Position numbers and translations under genes: made by a program. A stretch of DNA of 44,315 nt. Source: Tissierella sp. Its GTDB lineage: Bacteria > Bacillota > Clostridia > Tissierellales > Tissierellaceae. Below are positions 28,964 through 37,412 of this stretch, piece after piece; position 1 is the stretch's first letter; every line of letters begins with the position of its first letter. The stretch covers positions 1-44,315 of the forward strand of contig NZ_JARIEF010000115.1 in assembly GCF_029266915.1 (NCBI RefSeq), given 5' to 3'. Under the pieces are notes generated by a model. That model was not told where the DNA came from, searched no databases, and saw nothing but the letters and a program-made list of their open reading frames with translations.

Positions 28964-28995
28964 TTAAATGAGACAATATAAACTCTCTCATTTAA
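28964..28995 (-). terminator. Probable terminator or attenuator between the NRAMP-fold permease and AEC genes
   Basis: Perfect 10-bp arms TCTCATTTAA/TTAAATGAGA (28986-28995 and 28964-28973) with a 12-base loop are followed on the minus strand by a short, broken T run. Termination may be partial. Confidence 0.5.
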
Positions 28996-29024
28996 GCTTT
29001 TCTTTATTATAATATTATATTTTT

Positions 29025-30263
29025 TTATAAAAAGTTCACATATATAAATCTAATTGCTGTTAAACTACTTATAACTAAAGCTAATATAATTCCTAAGTTA
29101 GCAAGAATACTTGTCTTATATTTACCCATAAGGTCTTTATTATTATTTAATATAAACCACGCTAAAATTCCAAATGGCATAAATAATGAGTTAAATGCTC
29201 CACCCCAGCTTGCTACTGAATATGCATTCCATCCGAAGATTGGAATTGTGAAACCTACTAATAGCATTATTAACTGTATCATTTTAAATTTCTTAGTTCT
29301 GGGATCTACTTCCCACTGAAGAAGATCTGTCATTATATAGGCTTGAATAGAAGTGTTAGCAATCATAGTACTAAGAGCCGCTCCTCCCATTCCAAGAGCA
29401 AATAAAATAGTACTTAATTTCCCTGCAAATGGTTCTAGTGCTGCTCCTGCTTCGATAGCACTTGTAGGTTGAATCCCTCTTATATAAAGAGTAGATGTTA
29501 CTACTATAAGAACTGCAATTTGTACAAATAACAAGAACAAGCTTGTAATTATAGTTTCAAATTTAAACAGCTTTAAGTCACTTGCATCATATTTACTACT
29601 TTTAGTAGCATAAGCCTGCATAAATGGTGCATTTATTGGAAGAGCTGAACCAAGTACTGCAGTAAATAGAAGTACTTCTGCTTTATTTTTAGGAAGTGAG
29701 AATTTTGTTATTCCTCTAAACAAATCTCCCCAATTAATATCTACTATAAATAACGATATTATATAACTTGCAGTTAGGAAATATATCATCAGTTGAATAG
29801 ATTTTTGTATTACATCATTTGCTGATTTTCCTGGTATAGATATTATAATTCCAGCTACTATTATCGCAATTACCATTCCTATTTTAAAAGATACGCCAGG
29901 AATAATAGATTCAAATACATCTCCTAGAAGAGAAATTTGAATTGTAAAGAATATTACGTTTGAAATTAATACTGCCATTGCTACGATCCATGCAAATGCT
30001 GGATTTATTTTTTCACGAATAAGTGCTACGGGATTTTTATCTGTTACTATTGTAAGCCTAACACATGCAAATATAGCAAAATATGATGCTAGTACAGCAA
30101 ATGCAAATACCCATCCATACATATATCCTGTTGCCGCAGCTAAAATAACTGAGTTTGTAACCGTTGCCCCACCTACGTTTAGTCCCGCAGACATCCAAGC
30201 TGGTCCTGTCGCTTTAAGTTTCTCTATAAAGTTCATATCATCAAAACTTTTTTTGTTCTCCAT
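29025..30263 (-). CDS. NRAMP-fold permease lacking the canonical metal motifs
   Basis: A 412-residue protein with about eleven membrane segments. The first segment (GPAWMSAGLNVGGATVTNSV, residues 20-39) and the overall layout resemble NRAMP divalent-metal transporters. However, the metal-ligand DPGN motif is replaced by NVGG/VGGA, and the MPH motif of segment six is replaced by ALPINAPFM. The metal ligands are therefore missing. I infer that it carries a non-metal substrate, possibly a ureide such as oxalurate or allantoin, or an organic anion, given its place after arcC. An alternative is an NCS1- or other APC-superfamily permease; I do not see the hallmark motifs of those. ATG 30263 follows AGGAGG. 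Confidence 0.7.
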   Translation of the reverse strand: MENKKSFDDMNFIEKLKATGPAWMSAGLNVGGATVTNSVILAAATGYMYGWVFAFAVLASYFAIFACVRLTIVTDKNPVALIREKINPAFAWIVAMAVLISNVIFFTIQISLLGDVFESIIPGVSFKIGMVIAIIVAGIIISIPGKSANDVIQKSIQLMIYFLTASYIISLFIVDINWGDLFRGITKFSLPKNKAEVLLFTAVLGSALPINAPFMQAYATKSSKYDASDLKLFKFETIITSLFLLFVQIAVLIVVTSTLYIRGIQPTSAIEAGAALEPFAGKLSTILFALGMGGAALSTMIANTSIQAYIMTDLLQWEVDPRTKKFKMIQLIMLLVGFTIPIFGWNAYSVASWGGAFNSLFMPFGILAWFILNNNKDLMGKYKTSILANLGIILALVISSLTAIRFIYVNFL

Positions 30264-30295
30264 TTTATACCTCCTTGTATTTTTTTAAATCTTTT

Positions 30296-30466
30296 AAGTA
30301 AATATTCTAATAAAATTTTTAATGCATTCTATTGAATATTTACTTTCATTTTTTGTGTTTAGACTTATTTTAATTTAAGATAAGTCATTTTAAATAAAAT
30401 ATTCATTTTTAAAAATCTTTAATTCTACATTTCATCTAGGTAGGAACTGTATAAAATGTAGAATTA
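30296..30466. repeat. Three successive inverted repeats between arcC and the permease
   Basis: Within the 209-bp gap there are perfect arms at 30296-30307/30334-30345 (12 bp), 30362-30368/30380-30386 (7 bp) and 30420-30432/30454-30466 (13 bp). The last, nearest arcC, is followed on the minus strand by AAAGATTTTT and could be a weak terminator or an mRNA-stabilising 3' end. Confidence 0.7.
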
Positions 30467-30472
30467 TTAAAT

Positions 30473-31405
30473 TTAGTTGCCTTCGATTAGTGTTCCAGTT
30501 TCTCCTTTTATCCCTTCTGCTGCTTTTTCAAGAGAAGTTATAAGAGCGCGTCTTCCTGGTTTTGAAACTGCAAATCCTTTAGCTGCTTCAATCTTTGGAA
30601 GCATAGAACCTGGAGCAAAATGTCCTTCTTCTATATATCTATCAAGTGTTTCAATATCTAAATGGCTTAACCATTCTTCGTTTTCTTTTCCGTAATTTAT
30701 AGCAACTTGGTCTACTCCTGTAAGGATAATTAAATAATCTGCATCTAAAAGTTCTGCAAGTTTTGCTGATGCAAAGTCTTTATCTATTACGGCGTCTATT
30801 CCTATAAGAGAGTTTCCTTCTTTATAAACAGGAATTCCTCCACCACCAACAGTTATAACTATATTACCATTTTCTACCAGTGTAGATACACTCTCAAGTT
30901 CTACTACATCTACCGGTCTTGGAGAAGCTATAACTCTTCTATATCCTCGTCCTGCGTCTTCTACAAAAGTGTTTCCAGTTTCTTTAGCTAGTCTTTGGGA
31001 TTCTTCTTTGCTATAAAAACCACCTATTGGCTTAGTAGGATTATCAAAAGCTGGATCATCCTTTTCTACTATTACTTGAGTCACAAGAGTTGCAACTGGA
31101 TTTTTAATCTTTCTTTTTACCAGTTCTTCTCTAAGAGCATTTTGCAGATGAAAACCAATATATCCTTGACTCATAGCATTACACTCTGGAAATGGGACAT
31201 CCGGAATACTTGAATTAACTTTTTTAGCCTCTTCAAAAGCAAGATTTATCATACCGACTTGAGGACCATTGCCGTGTGCTATAACTACCTTGTGCCCTTC
31301 TTCTATAAGATTTACTATAGGAACTGCACTCTCTTTTACAAGTTCTAATTGTTCTTTTGGATTATTTCCTAAAGCATTTCCACCTAGTGCTATAACTATT
31401 TTCAT
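30473..31405 (-). CDS. arcC: Carbamate kinase
   Basis: Carbamate kinase converts carbamoyl phosphate and ADP to carbamate (then NH3 and CO2) and ATP, a fermentative ATP source. The 310-residue protein starts MKIVIALGGNALG, has HGNGPQVGMI, GGFYSKEESQRL and VIDKDFASAKLAELLDADYL, the family's amino-acid-kinase signature. ATG 31405 follows TAGGAGG. No arginine deiminase or ornithine carbamoyltransferase is nearby, so the arginine pathway is not indicated. Its neighbours fdrA and DUF1116 instead point to carbamoyl phosphate made by an oxamate-type carbamoyltransferase, making this the functional counterpart of E. coli AllK (YbcF). Confidence 0.96.
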   Translation of the reverse strand: MKIVIALGGNALGNNPKEQLELVKESAVPIVNLIEEGHKVVIAHGNGPQVGMINLAFEEAKKVNSSIPDVPFPECNAMSQGYIGFHLQNALREELVKRKIKNPVATLVTQVIVEKDDPAFDNPTKPIGGFYSKEESQRLAKETGNTFVEDAGRGYRRVIASPRPVDVVELESVSTLVENGNIVITVGGGGIPVYKEGNSLIGIDAVIDKDFASAKLAELLDADYLIILTGVDQVAINYGKENEEWLSHLDIETLDRYIEEGHFAPGSMLPKIEAAKGFAVSKPGRRALITSLEKAAEGIKGETGTLIEGN

Positions 31406-31422
31406 ATTTTGCCTCCTATAAT

Positions 31423-31455
31423 TTTAGGGATATCATATAAGCAGATATCCCTAAA
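31423..31455. repeat. Inverted repeat between the DUF1116 gene and arcC
   Basis: Perfect 12-bp arms TTTAGGGATATC (31423-31434) and GATATCCCTAAA (31444-31455) with a nine-base loop, directly before the arcC ribosome binding site. No T run on the minus strand. It may set relative expression by mRNA processing or stability. Confidence 0.7.
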
Positions 31456-31522
31456 TGTTTTTATTAATCTAAAACTTTTATATAAAAAGTCTATATTTTT
31501 AGCTATTTAATTATATTTTGTT

Positions 31523-32785
31523 TTATTTGTCCATACCAAGTTTTTTTGCATAAGCAAGTACTGCTTTTTCAAAACACTCTACTGGTGGATGAACAGTTCC
31601 TGCTCCAATTTGACCAAGTCCTGCTACTTTGTTTGCAATACCTGTATTTATTACAGGAGTTATTCCAGTTTCTACAACTTTTCTAGCATCTATTCCAAGA
31701 CAAATTCCTTGGAAATCCCAAGTTGGAACTATAAAGTTAGGGTTTTGATCAATACATATTTCAAGCATTTCATTACTCGTATTAAGGGCATCTGCAAATC
31801 CTCCAGTACCAACAAATCTTGTTACAGCTGGTGCTGCTATCATAGCCATTCCACCTACTCCAAAGGTTTCAGTTATAGAGCTATCACCAATATCTGGATT
31901 TGCATCCTCTCCTGAGAATCCTGTAAAGTAAAGTCCTTGAGGAGTATTTACTGGAGCTGTAAACCATTCATCTCCCATACCCGCAATCTTAATACCAAAG
32001 TTTTCACCATTTCTTGCCATAGCCGTTACAACAGTTCCATATTCTATAGTCCTTGCACTATCCATAACTGCTTTTGAAGCTGCCATCATTATATTTAAAA
32101 AGAATTGGTCTGTATCTGCTAAGAACTTTATAACTTCTTCCTTTTCCTTTTGGTCTATATCAAGACCAACTATAGTAGGGCTTATTTCTTTTAAGAATGC
32201 TAGAGAAGCTGCTATATTTCTTTGATGGAATTCATCTCCCATAGCTATAGCTTTTGCTATCATAGGATTTACTGAAAGTCCATCTTCCATAGTTCTAAGA
32301 GCTTTTCCAAGTACCGGTCCAAGAACATCTGTTATCCAATGAAGTCTATCAATTACTTCTTGTGAATAAGCACCAAATCTTAAAACTTTTCCAATACCTT
32401 CGTTTAGGATACAATATGCTCTATTTCCTTCATTCGTCTCCTCAACAACAAACACAGGCATATTACCAGAAGTAATCCCGCCCATAGGTCCTACCGCATT
32501 TACACTGTGGCAAGGCATAAATGCTACCTCTCCACTGTCTAAAAGTTCTCTAGCTTCTTCTTCAGTTTCAGCCCATCCTTCAAACAATGCTGCTCCTATG
32601 CAAGAACCTTTAACTGGATCTGTCATATTTTCCCATTTAATTGGTGGTCCAGCGTGAAGAAGTGCCTTTGCATTTAGTTCTTTTATAACACTCTTTGCAG
32701 GGACTACATCGAGTAATACTGGTGCAGAAGCTACAATTTTTTCTATTACCGCTCTATTTGCTTCATCTATAGTATTATAAATCAT
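31523..32785 (-). CDS. DUF1116 (YlbE/AllG-like) protein, probable oxamate carbamoyltransferase subunit
   Basis: A 420-residue soluble protein of the DUF1116 family, which includes E. coli YlbE, now AllG, a subunit of anaerobic oxamate carbamoyltransferase. Conserved-looking segments are GPPIKWENMTDPVKGSC near residue 55, GPMGGITSGNMPVFVVE near 101, and GGMAMIAAPAVTRFVG near 315. It probably works with the FdrA protein 20 bp upstream to phosphorolyse oxalurate to oxamate and carbamoyl phosphate. ATG 32785 follows AAGGAGAG. The exact substrate is inferred from homologues and context. It is followed by arcC. Confidence 0.9.
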   Translation of the reverse strand: MIYNTIDEANRAVIEKIVASAPVLLDVVPAKSVIKELNAKALLHAGPPIKWENMTDPVKGSCIGAALFEGWAETEEEARELLDSGEVAFMPCHSVNAVGPMGGITSGNMPVFVVEETNEGNRAYCILNEGIGKVLRFGAYSQEVIDRLHWITDVLGPVLGKALRTMEDGLSVNPMIAKAIAMGDEFHQRNIAASLAFLKEISPTIVGLDIDQKEKEEVIKFLADTDQFFLNIMMAASKAVMDSARTIEYGTVVTAMARNGENFGIKIAGMGDEWFTAPVNTPQGLYFTGFSGEDANPDIGDSSITETFGVGGMAMIAAPAVTRFVGTGGFADALNTSNEMLEICIDQNPNFIVPTWDFQGICLGIDARKVVETGITPVINTGIANKVAGLGQIGAGTVHPPVECFEKAVLAYAKKLGMDK

Positions 32786-32805
32786 CTTTATCTCTCCTTA
32801 TTTTT

Positions 32806-34557
32806 CTATTTAAATTTATATCCTCTTAAAAAGTCTAGTGCTTTAACTAACTCTTCATTTCCTCCAGCCACTGGTTTCCAATCATATTGAACTACATCTA
32901 CTCCAAAAGTTTTTAAAGTATCATAAAAACTCTCAAGACCAATATTTATAATTCTAGGTTTTTGAGTTATTAATTCTTTCATAGCTTCACTTGATTCTAT
33001 ATATATATTTTCTGTGATTTCGTGTCTAGGAACTACATCCTTTTTAGGATATTTTACTTCTTTTCCTATAAGAGCTAAAGCCTTTTCAACTGCTTGATTG
33101 TTGGTCTCGCAAACTATGACCCCTATATCTTCCATTATTTTCTTTTGTTCTCCATAATTTTGTGGATCCTTATCAGTACCACAAATTGTAGTTACAAAGT
33201 GAATCTCTCTGCCTTCTTCTTTAGCTGCATTTTGTATATCAACTATCCCTTTAGATAATTGATCTGCCATATTTTCATGGGAGCCGTATCCCAGTACTAT
33301 ATCAAAAAGAATAACACGAGTTGATTTATCTTTCATAGCATTTTTCATATATTCACGTCTTGCAGTAGGATCCATCATAGGATGAGGTTTTCCTTGAGTA
33401 TACTTATCATCTCCAAGGTCAATTACTTCAAAACCATTTGTCCTTAACATATATCCTTCTTCATGACTCATTTCTTTATCTCCATGAAGAGCATCTTTTA
33501 TAAGCATAGCTGCTTCTCCTCCAAGTGTTCCTCCAGAGTAGTACGCCTTTATAGTAAGACCATCTTCAACATCTTCTGCTTTAGAAGTGTTTCCATCAAA
33601 CTGTCTTACCTCTTCTCCCTTAAGAAGGCTAACTGAAATTCTAGCTGCCTCTTCAAGAGTATATGCATGGTATAGTTTTTCTTCATGTTCTTCCGGCTTT
33701 TCACCTAAAAATATAGTAACTATTGGTTTATCTACAGTTCTAAGATAATTCATTATTTTTTTACGTACGCTTTGTGCTGGTGGCTTTGAAATTATGGTTA
33801 TAACTTCAGTGTCTGGATCTTTTGCAAGAGTCGCTATAGCGCTTAGCATAGTAATTCCTCCAACTTCTTCAGAGAGGTCACGTCCTCCAGTACCTATAGC
33901 ATTTGTAACTCCGCCGCCCAATTTATCTATTATAGTTGTTACCTCTTGTATTCCAGTTCCAGAAGCTCCTACTATTCCAATCTTTCCAGAGGATATATTG
34001 TTTGTAAAAGCAATTGGTACTCCCTTTATAACTCCGGTACCACAATCAGGTCCCATACATAATAATCCTTTTTCTCTAGCTTTTTGTTTTAGCTTTACTT
34101 CATCTTCTAGACTAACGTTATCACTAAACATAAACACATGTAAGCCTTCATCTAATGCTCTATTTCCAACTGACGCTGCATATGTTCCAGGAACTGATAT
34201 AACCGCAAGGTTTGCATCATCCATTTCTTTTAAAGCACCTTCCCAGGATTTAACTGATCTTTGTTCTTTAGAACCACTTGATTTTGCTTGACTTGCAAGA
34301 AACTCATCTATCTTTTCAAGTATCGGCCCTACTATCTCTTCATCTTCTGTGTCTATTACAATAGCCATATCATTCGAAGTAGCTGCTGCAAGTTCATCAG
34401 TTTTAAGCCCACTGTTTTCAAATATATCTTTGTTTGCCGGAGTACCCATCATAATGGACACTTTATTAACTCCCTCAACTTCAGAAATTTCATTTGTAAG
34501 AAGCATAAGAGTAACTGAATCTTTGTATAAATTTTCTTTTATAATTGTTTTTAACAT
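32806..34557 (-). CDS. fdrA: FdrA (AllF-like), probable oxamate carbamoyltransferase subunit
   Basis: A 583-residue acyl-CoA-synthetase-like protein of the FdrA family, with nucleotide/CoA-binding-type Rossmann domains. The N-terminal region starts MLKTIIKENLYKDSVTLMLL; GKIGIVGASGTGIQEV is at 191-206, followed by the GTGGRDLSEEVGG segment, and a second domain contains AYYSGGTLGGEAAML. In E. coli the homologue is AllF, a subunit of the oxamate carbamoyltransferase in anaerobic allantoin use. ATG 34557 is preceded by GGGAG at eight bases. It is the first gene of the minus-strand cluster, divergent from the hydrolase-pucR pair across a 282-bp region. DUF2877 (AllH), the third known subunit, is not encoded in the window. 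Confidence 0.92.
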   Translation of the reverse strand: MLKTIIKENLYKDSVTLMLLTNEISEVEGVNKVSIMMGTPANKDIFENSGLKTDELAAATSNDMAIVIDTEDEEIVGPILEKIDEFLASQAKSSGSKEQRSVKSWEGALKEMDDANLAVISVPGTYAASVGNRALDEGLHVFMFSDNVSLEDEVKLKQKAREKGLLCMGPDCGTGVIKGVPIAFTNNISSGKIGIVGASGTGIQEVTTIIDKLGGGVTNAIGTGGRDLSEEVGGITMLSAIATLAKDPDTEVITIISKPPAQSVRKKIMNYLRTVDKPIVTIFLGEKPEEHEEKLYHAYTLEEAARISVSLLKGEEVRQFDGNTSKAEDVEDGLTIKAYYSGGTLGGEAAMLIKDALHGDKEMSHEEGYMLRTNGFEVIDLGDDKYTQGKPHPMMDPTARREYMKNAMKDKSTRVILFDIVLGYGSHENMADQLSKGIVDIQNAAKEEGREIHFVTTICGTDKDPQNYGEQKKIMEDIGVIVCETNNQAVEKALALIGKEVKYPKKDVVPRHEITENIYIESSEAMKELITQKPRIINIGLESFYDTLKTFGVDVVQYDWKPVAGGNEELVKALDFLRGYKFK

Positions 34558-34703
34558 CTCTCCATCTCCCTCACTTTTTTAATCTTCTCTTGTTTTAACA
34601 TTTTACTATTGGTGCTTTTATTACTTTTTATTTAATTTTACAAAACACATATAACATGGTTTTAACTCTCTTAAAAGTTCCTACTATATATGTTACCCTT
34701 TAA

Positions 34704-34764
34704 TTGTATAAACCTCTTTGTATGAGTCTACATATTTACACTTTTTTTTAGTGTTTTTATACAA
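34704..34764. repeat. 9-bp inverted repeat in the divergent fdrA/hydrolase regulatory region
   Basis: TTGTATAAA (34704-34712) and TTTATACAA (34756-34764) are perfect inverted copies, 52 bp apart centre to centre, about five helical turns. The right arm is seven bases upstream of the hydrolase -35 box. It is a candidate operator for the PucR-type regulator encoded downstream. Apart from this and the promoter, the region 34558-34839 is plain AT-rich DNA, and I did not find a convincing promoter for fdrA. Confidence 0.45.
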
Positions 34765-34770
34765 AATAGT

Positions 34771-34799
34771 TTGAATTATGCTATTTATAATGATAAAAT
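34771..34799 (+). promoter_or_regulatory. Sigma-A promoter of the hydrolase-pucR pair
   Basis: TTGAAT (34771-34776) and TAAAAT (34794-34799) are 17 bp apart, about 40 bp upstream of the hydrolase start. Confidence 0.65.
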
Positions 34800-34839
34800 T
34801 TAGAGATATCTTGATTATTATAATATTGGAGGAAAAGTA

Positions 34840-35694
34840 ATGGAAAGTTATAGTTATAAAAAAATAAAATATAAAGAAAAACAATTTGATATAAAACTTA
34901 ATATATATAGAGCTTTAAGTGAAGAAAAAGGAATAATTTTATATTTTCACGGTGGAGGCTTGATCTATGGAAGTCGTTTGGATCTTCCTAGACTTCATAA
35001 AGAAAAACTTCGATCTAAGGGATACACTATTATATCCTTTGACTACAGATTAGCTCCAGAATCAAACCTCGATGAAATCTTAAGCGATGTAAAAGATGCC
35101 GTAAATTTCTTTTTAGATAATAGAAAAGAATTAAAACTTTCCAACAGCCCCTACTTCCTTTGGGGAAGATCAGCTGGAGCTTATTTAGCATTAATGTTAT
35201 CTAATATGAAATTTCAAGAACAAGCTAATGGTGTAATTTCTTTTTATGGGTACGCTTTTACAGTAGAAAATTGGTTTAATAACCCAAGTCCATTTTATCT
35301 AAAATATCCTAATATAAAAGAGGATCTCATCGAAAATAAAATAGGTGAGCATCCTATATCAGTGGGAGACATAAACAAGAGGTTTCTGATTTATCTCTAT
35401 GCCAGGCAATCGGGAAAATGGTTATCTATTCTTACAAATCAAAGTTTAGATGATTTTTTAAATAAGTATTCTTTGAAATATTTAGAAGTAAATTTTACTC
35501 CAGCATTTTTTGCATATAGTTTCAAAGACACTGATGTACCATTTAGGGAATCTATAGAGCTGGCAAAACGATTTCATGACTCCTCTACTTATACAAATTC
35601 ACTAGATGCTCATGATTTTGATAGAGATGAAAAAAGTTCCCAGACTAAACATCTTTTAAATAAAATGGTAGAGTTTTTAGATTCAAGTATTTAA
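34840..35694 (+). CDS. Alpha/beta hydrolase of the hormone-sensitive-lipase type
   Basis: A 284-residue cytoplasmic esterase/amidase-like hydrolase. HGGG (37-40) forms the oxyanion hole, the nucleophile is Ser111 in GRSAG, the acid is probably the Asp in FKDTDVP, and the base is the His in LDAHDFDRDE. FDYRLAPE near residue 68 is also typical of the HSL family. ATG 34840 follows GGAGG. It is the first gene of a plus-strand pair with pucR (22-bp gap), divergent from fdrA. A role in the same ureide or purine pathway, for example hydrolysing an ester or amide intermediate, is only inferred from position; the substrate cannot be predicted. Confidence 0.88.
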   Translation: MESYSYKKIKYKEKQFDIKLNIYRALSEEKGIILYFHGGGLIYGSRLDLPRLHKEKLRSKGYTIISFDYRLAPESNLDEILSDVKDAVNFFLDNRKELKLSNSPYFLWGRSAGAYLALMLSNMKFQEQANGVISFYGYAFTVENWFNNPSPFYLKYPNIKEDLIENKIGEHPISVGDINKRFLIYLYARQSGKWLSILTNQSLDDFLNKYSLKYLEVNFTPAFFAYSFKDTDVPFRESIELAKRFHDSSTYTNSLDAHDFDRDEKSSQTKHLLNKMVEFLDSSI

Positions 35695-35716
35695 ATTATT
35701 AAATAGGAGGTAAGAT

Positions 35717-37339
35717 ATGATAAAGTTATTCAACATCTTAGAGCAAGAAAGATTTTCTTATTTTAAAATATTAAATAATAAAGTAAATTTAGATAGAGGC
35801 GTATCAACTGTAGACTCCGCAGAGACTCCTGATGTATACAATTATATACCTCCAAACACATTTTTAGTTACTACGGGAATGATATATAAAGATAATCAAA
35901 AAAGTCTGTCCCTTCTAATTGAAAAGTTAGATCAGATTGGAACTTCAGCTCTTGCTATAAAGCTCGGAAGGTTTATAACTGAGGTAGATCCTGAAGTAAT
36001 AGCCACTTGTGATAGACTTGGATTCCCTCTTCTATTAATACCTGAAAATATGACTCTTGGAGATATACTTCTTCAAATTCTCTCATATGTCTGGGATAAT
36101 AAAAACGACGAACTTTCATACGCCTTTAATATTCAGAAAAAATTCTATGATTTAGCACTAAAAGATTCATCTGTAAATGTACTGGTGAAAAGTTTATCTC
36201 ATACATTAAAAAAAGATATAGCTCTTATAGATCCATTTGGAAATATTAGCTGTTTATCTAATGAAGAAAATAAAAAATATTATAAAAGATCTATTAGAAA
36301 TATAATAGAAAAGATATCAGAAAATCCAAGGTCTACAACAAATTTTGATAGAACTATTAAAGACTATGAAGATAAGGATATGAACATTTCAATATATCCA
36401 ATAAACATATCTCATTATTATCCCTATTATTTAATAGTATTTCATTCTGAAGACTTAGCATTTCCAATCTCTAAAATGGTTATAGAACAAGCTACATTAG
36501 TACTTGCATTTAAACTATATAAAGATTTAAGAGCATCTTATAATACAATAATAGACCGCGAGAGTTTTGTTAAAGATCTCCTGTCACTAGACACATTTAA
36601 AGGCCTTTCAAATCCACAGATTGTTGCTATCGGATATAAGTATGGATTAATACTAGCAAGCAGCTACAAGGCTATCCTGATGAGTATAAGAGACTTAGAT
36701 GAACTATCATCAAGGTTTTCTTATAGGGATGAATTATATACTCTTATTTATGAATGGTTAAACAGAAAAATAAATAAAGACTTAAATAATGTAGCCTTAT
36801 TTCCTAATAGAGAAGATTATAGATTTATATTGGTGGTTCAAAATGATAGTAAGGACATTGAAGAGTATTTAAAATCTTTTAGAACTATACTTAAAAAAAC
36901 ACTTAGACTGGATACTGTATTTTCAATGGGCGAAAACACATCACTTCTTGAAGACTTGAAATATTCTTATAGAGAAGCTAGAGAGGCAGTTTTAAATGGA
37001 GAAACTAGAAATAATATAGATTATATAAAGTACTATACACCTATTGAAACTGGAGATTTATTTAGATTTATTCCCAAAACTCAAGGAGAGATTTTCTCTA
37101 AATCAATACTAAAAACACTAGCAAGCCCCGAAACTCAATCTCAAAAAGACCTTAGAGAAACACTTAAAGTATATTTAGATTTAAGTTACGATATAACTAA
37201 AACTGCAGAGAAGCTATTTATTCATAGAAACACAGTTTCTTATAGAATTAAAAAATGTGAAGAAATTCTAGGAAAACCCTTAGATGATCCGGAGTTCAAT
37301 CTCGGACTTAGGCTCAGCTTAGTTCTTACCGAAAAGTAA
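35717..37339 (+). CDS. PucR-family transcriptional regulator
   Basis: A 540-residue regulator of the PucR/CdaR type. The N-terminal PucR domain (about 6-125) contains FLVTTGMIYKDNQKSLSLLI and ATCDRLGFPLLLIPENM. A central region contains the CdaR GGDEF-like domain (about 285-410). The C-terminal helix-turn-helix (about 475-535) reads LRETLKVYLDLSYDITKTAE, then LFIHRNTVSYRIKKCEEILG, a PucR/CdaR-type DNA-binding domain. In bacilli PucR controls purine catabolism, which agrees with the divergent fdrA cluster. It probably senses a pathway intermediate and activates transcription. AGGAGG precedes ATG 35717. It ends in a bidirectional terminator shared with upp. Confidence 0.92.
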   Translation: MIKLFNILEQERFSYFKILNNKVNLDRGVSTVDSAETPDVYNYIPPNTFLVTTGMIYKDNQKSLSLLIEKLDQIGTSALAIKLGRFITEVDPEVIATCDRLGFPLLLIPENMTLGDILLQILSYVWDNKNDELSYAFNIQKKFYDLALKDSSVNVLVKSLSHTLKKDIALIDPFGNISCLSNEENKKYYKRSIRNIIEKISENPRSTTNFDRTIKDYEDKDMNISIYPINISHYYPYYLIVFHSEDLAFPISKMVIEQATLVLAFKLYKDLRASYNTIIDRESFVKDLLSLDTFKGLSNPQIVAIGYKYGLILASSYKAILMSIRDLDELSSRFSYRDELYTLIYEWLNRKINKDLNNVALFPNREDYRFILVVQNDSKDIEEYLKSFRTILKKTLRLDTVFSMGENTSLLEDLKYSYREAREAVLNGETRNNIDYIKYYTPIETGDLFRFIPKTQGEIFSKSILKTLASPETQSQKDLRETLKVYLDLSYDITKTAEKLFIHRNTVSYRIKKCEEILGKPLDDPEFNLGLRLSLVLTEK

Positions 37340-37373
37340 GTTTAATAGATATTTATCTCTTCGCCACAAATAA

Positions 37374-37407
37374 AAAAGATAGAACAGAAAAATCTGTTCT
37401 ATCTTTT
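37374..37407. terminator. Bidirectional terminator between pucR and upp
   Basis: Perfect 15-bp arms (37374-37388 and 37393-37407) with a four-base loop, A-rich on the left and T-rich on the right, so it can terminate the convergent genes on both strands. Confidence 0.92.
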
Positions 37408-37412
37408 ACTAT

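Noticed and set aside
29025-30263. Calling the permease a metal transporter
   Set aside because: The DPGN and MPH metal motifs are missing and the genomic context is metabolic.
30473-31405. Arginine deiminase pathway
   Set aside because: Carbamate kinase is present but arcA and arcB are not; fdrA and DUF1116 give a better explanation.
34693-34884. Minus-strand 63-codon frame in the fdrA/hydrolase gap
   Set aside because: Low-complexity Ile/Phe-rich sequence overlapping the hydrolase start and its promoter; no ribosome binding site.
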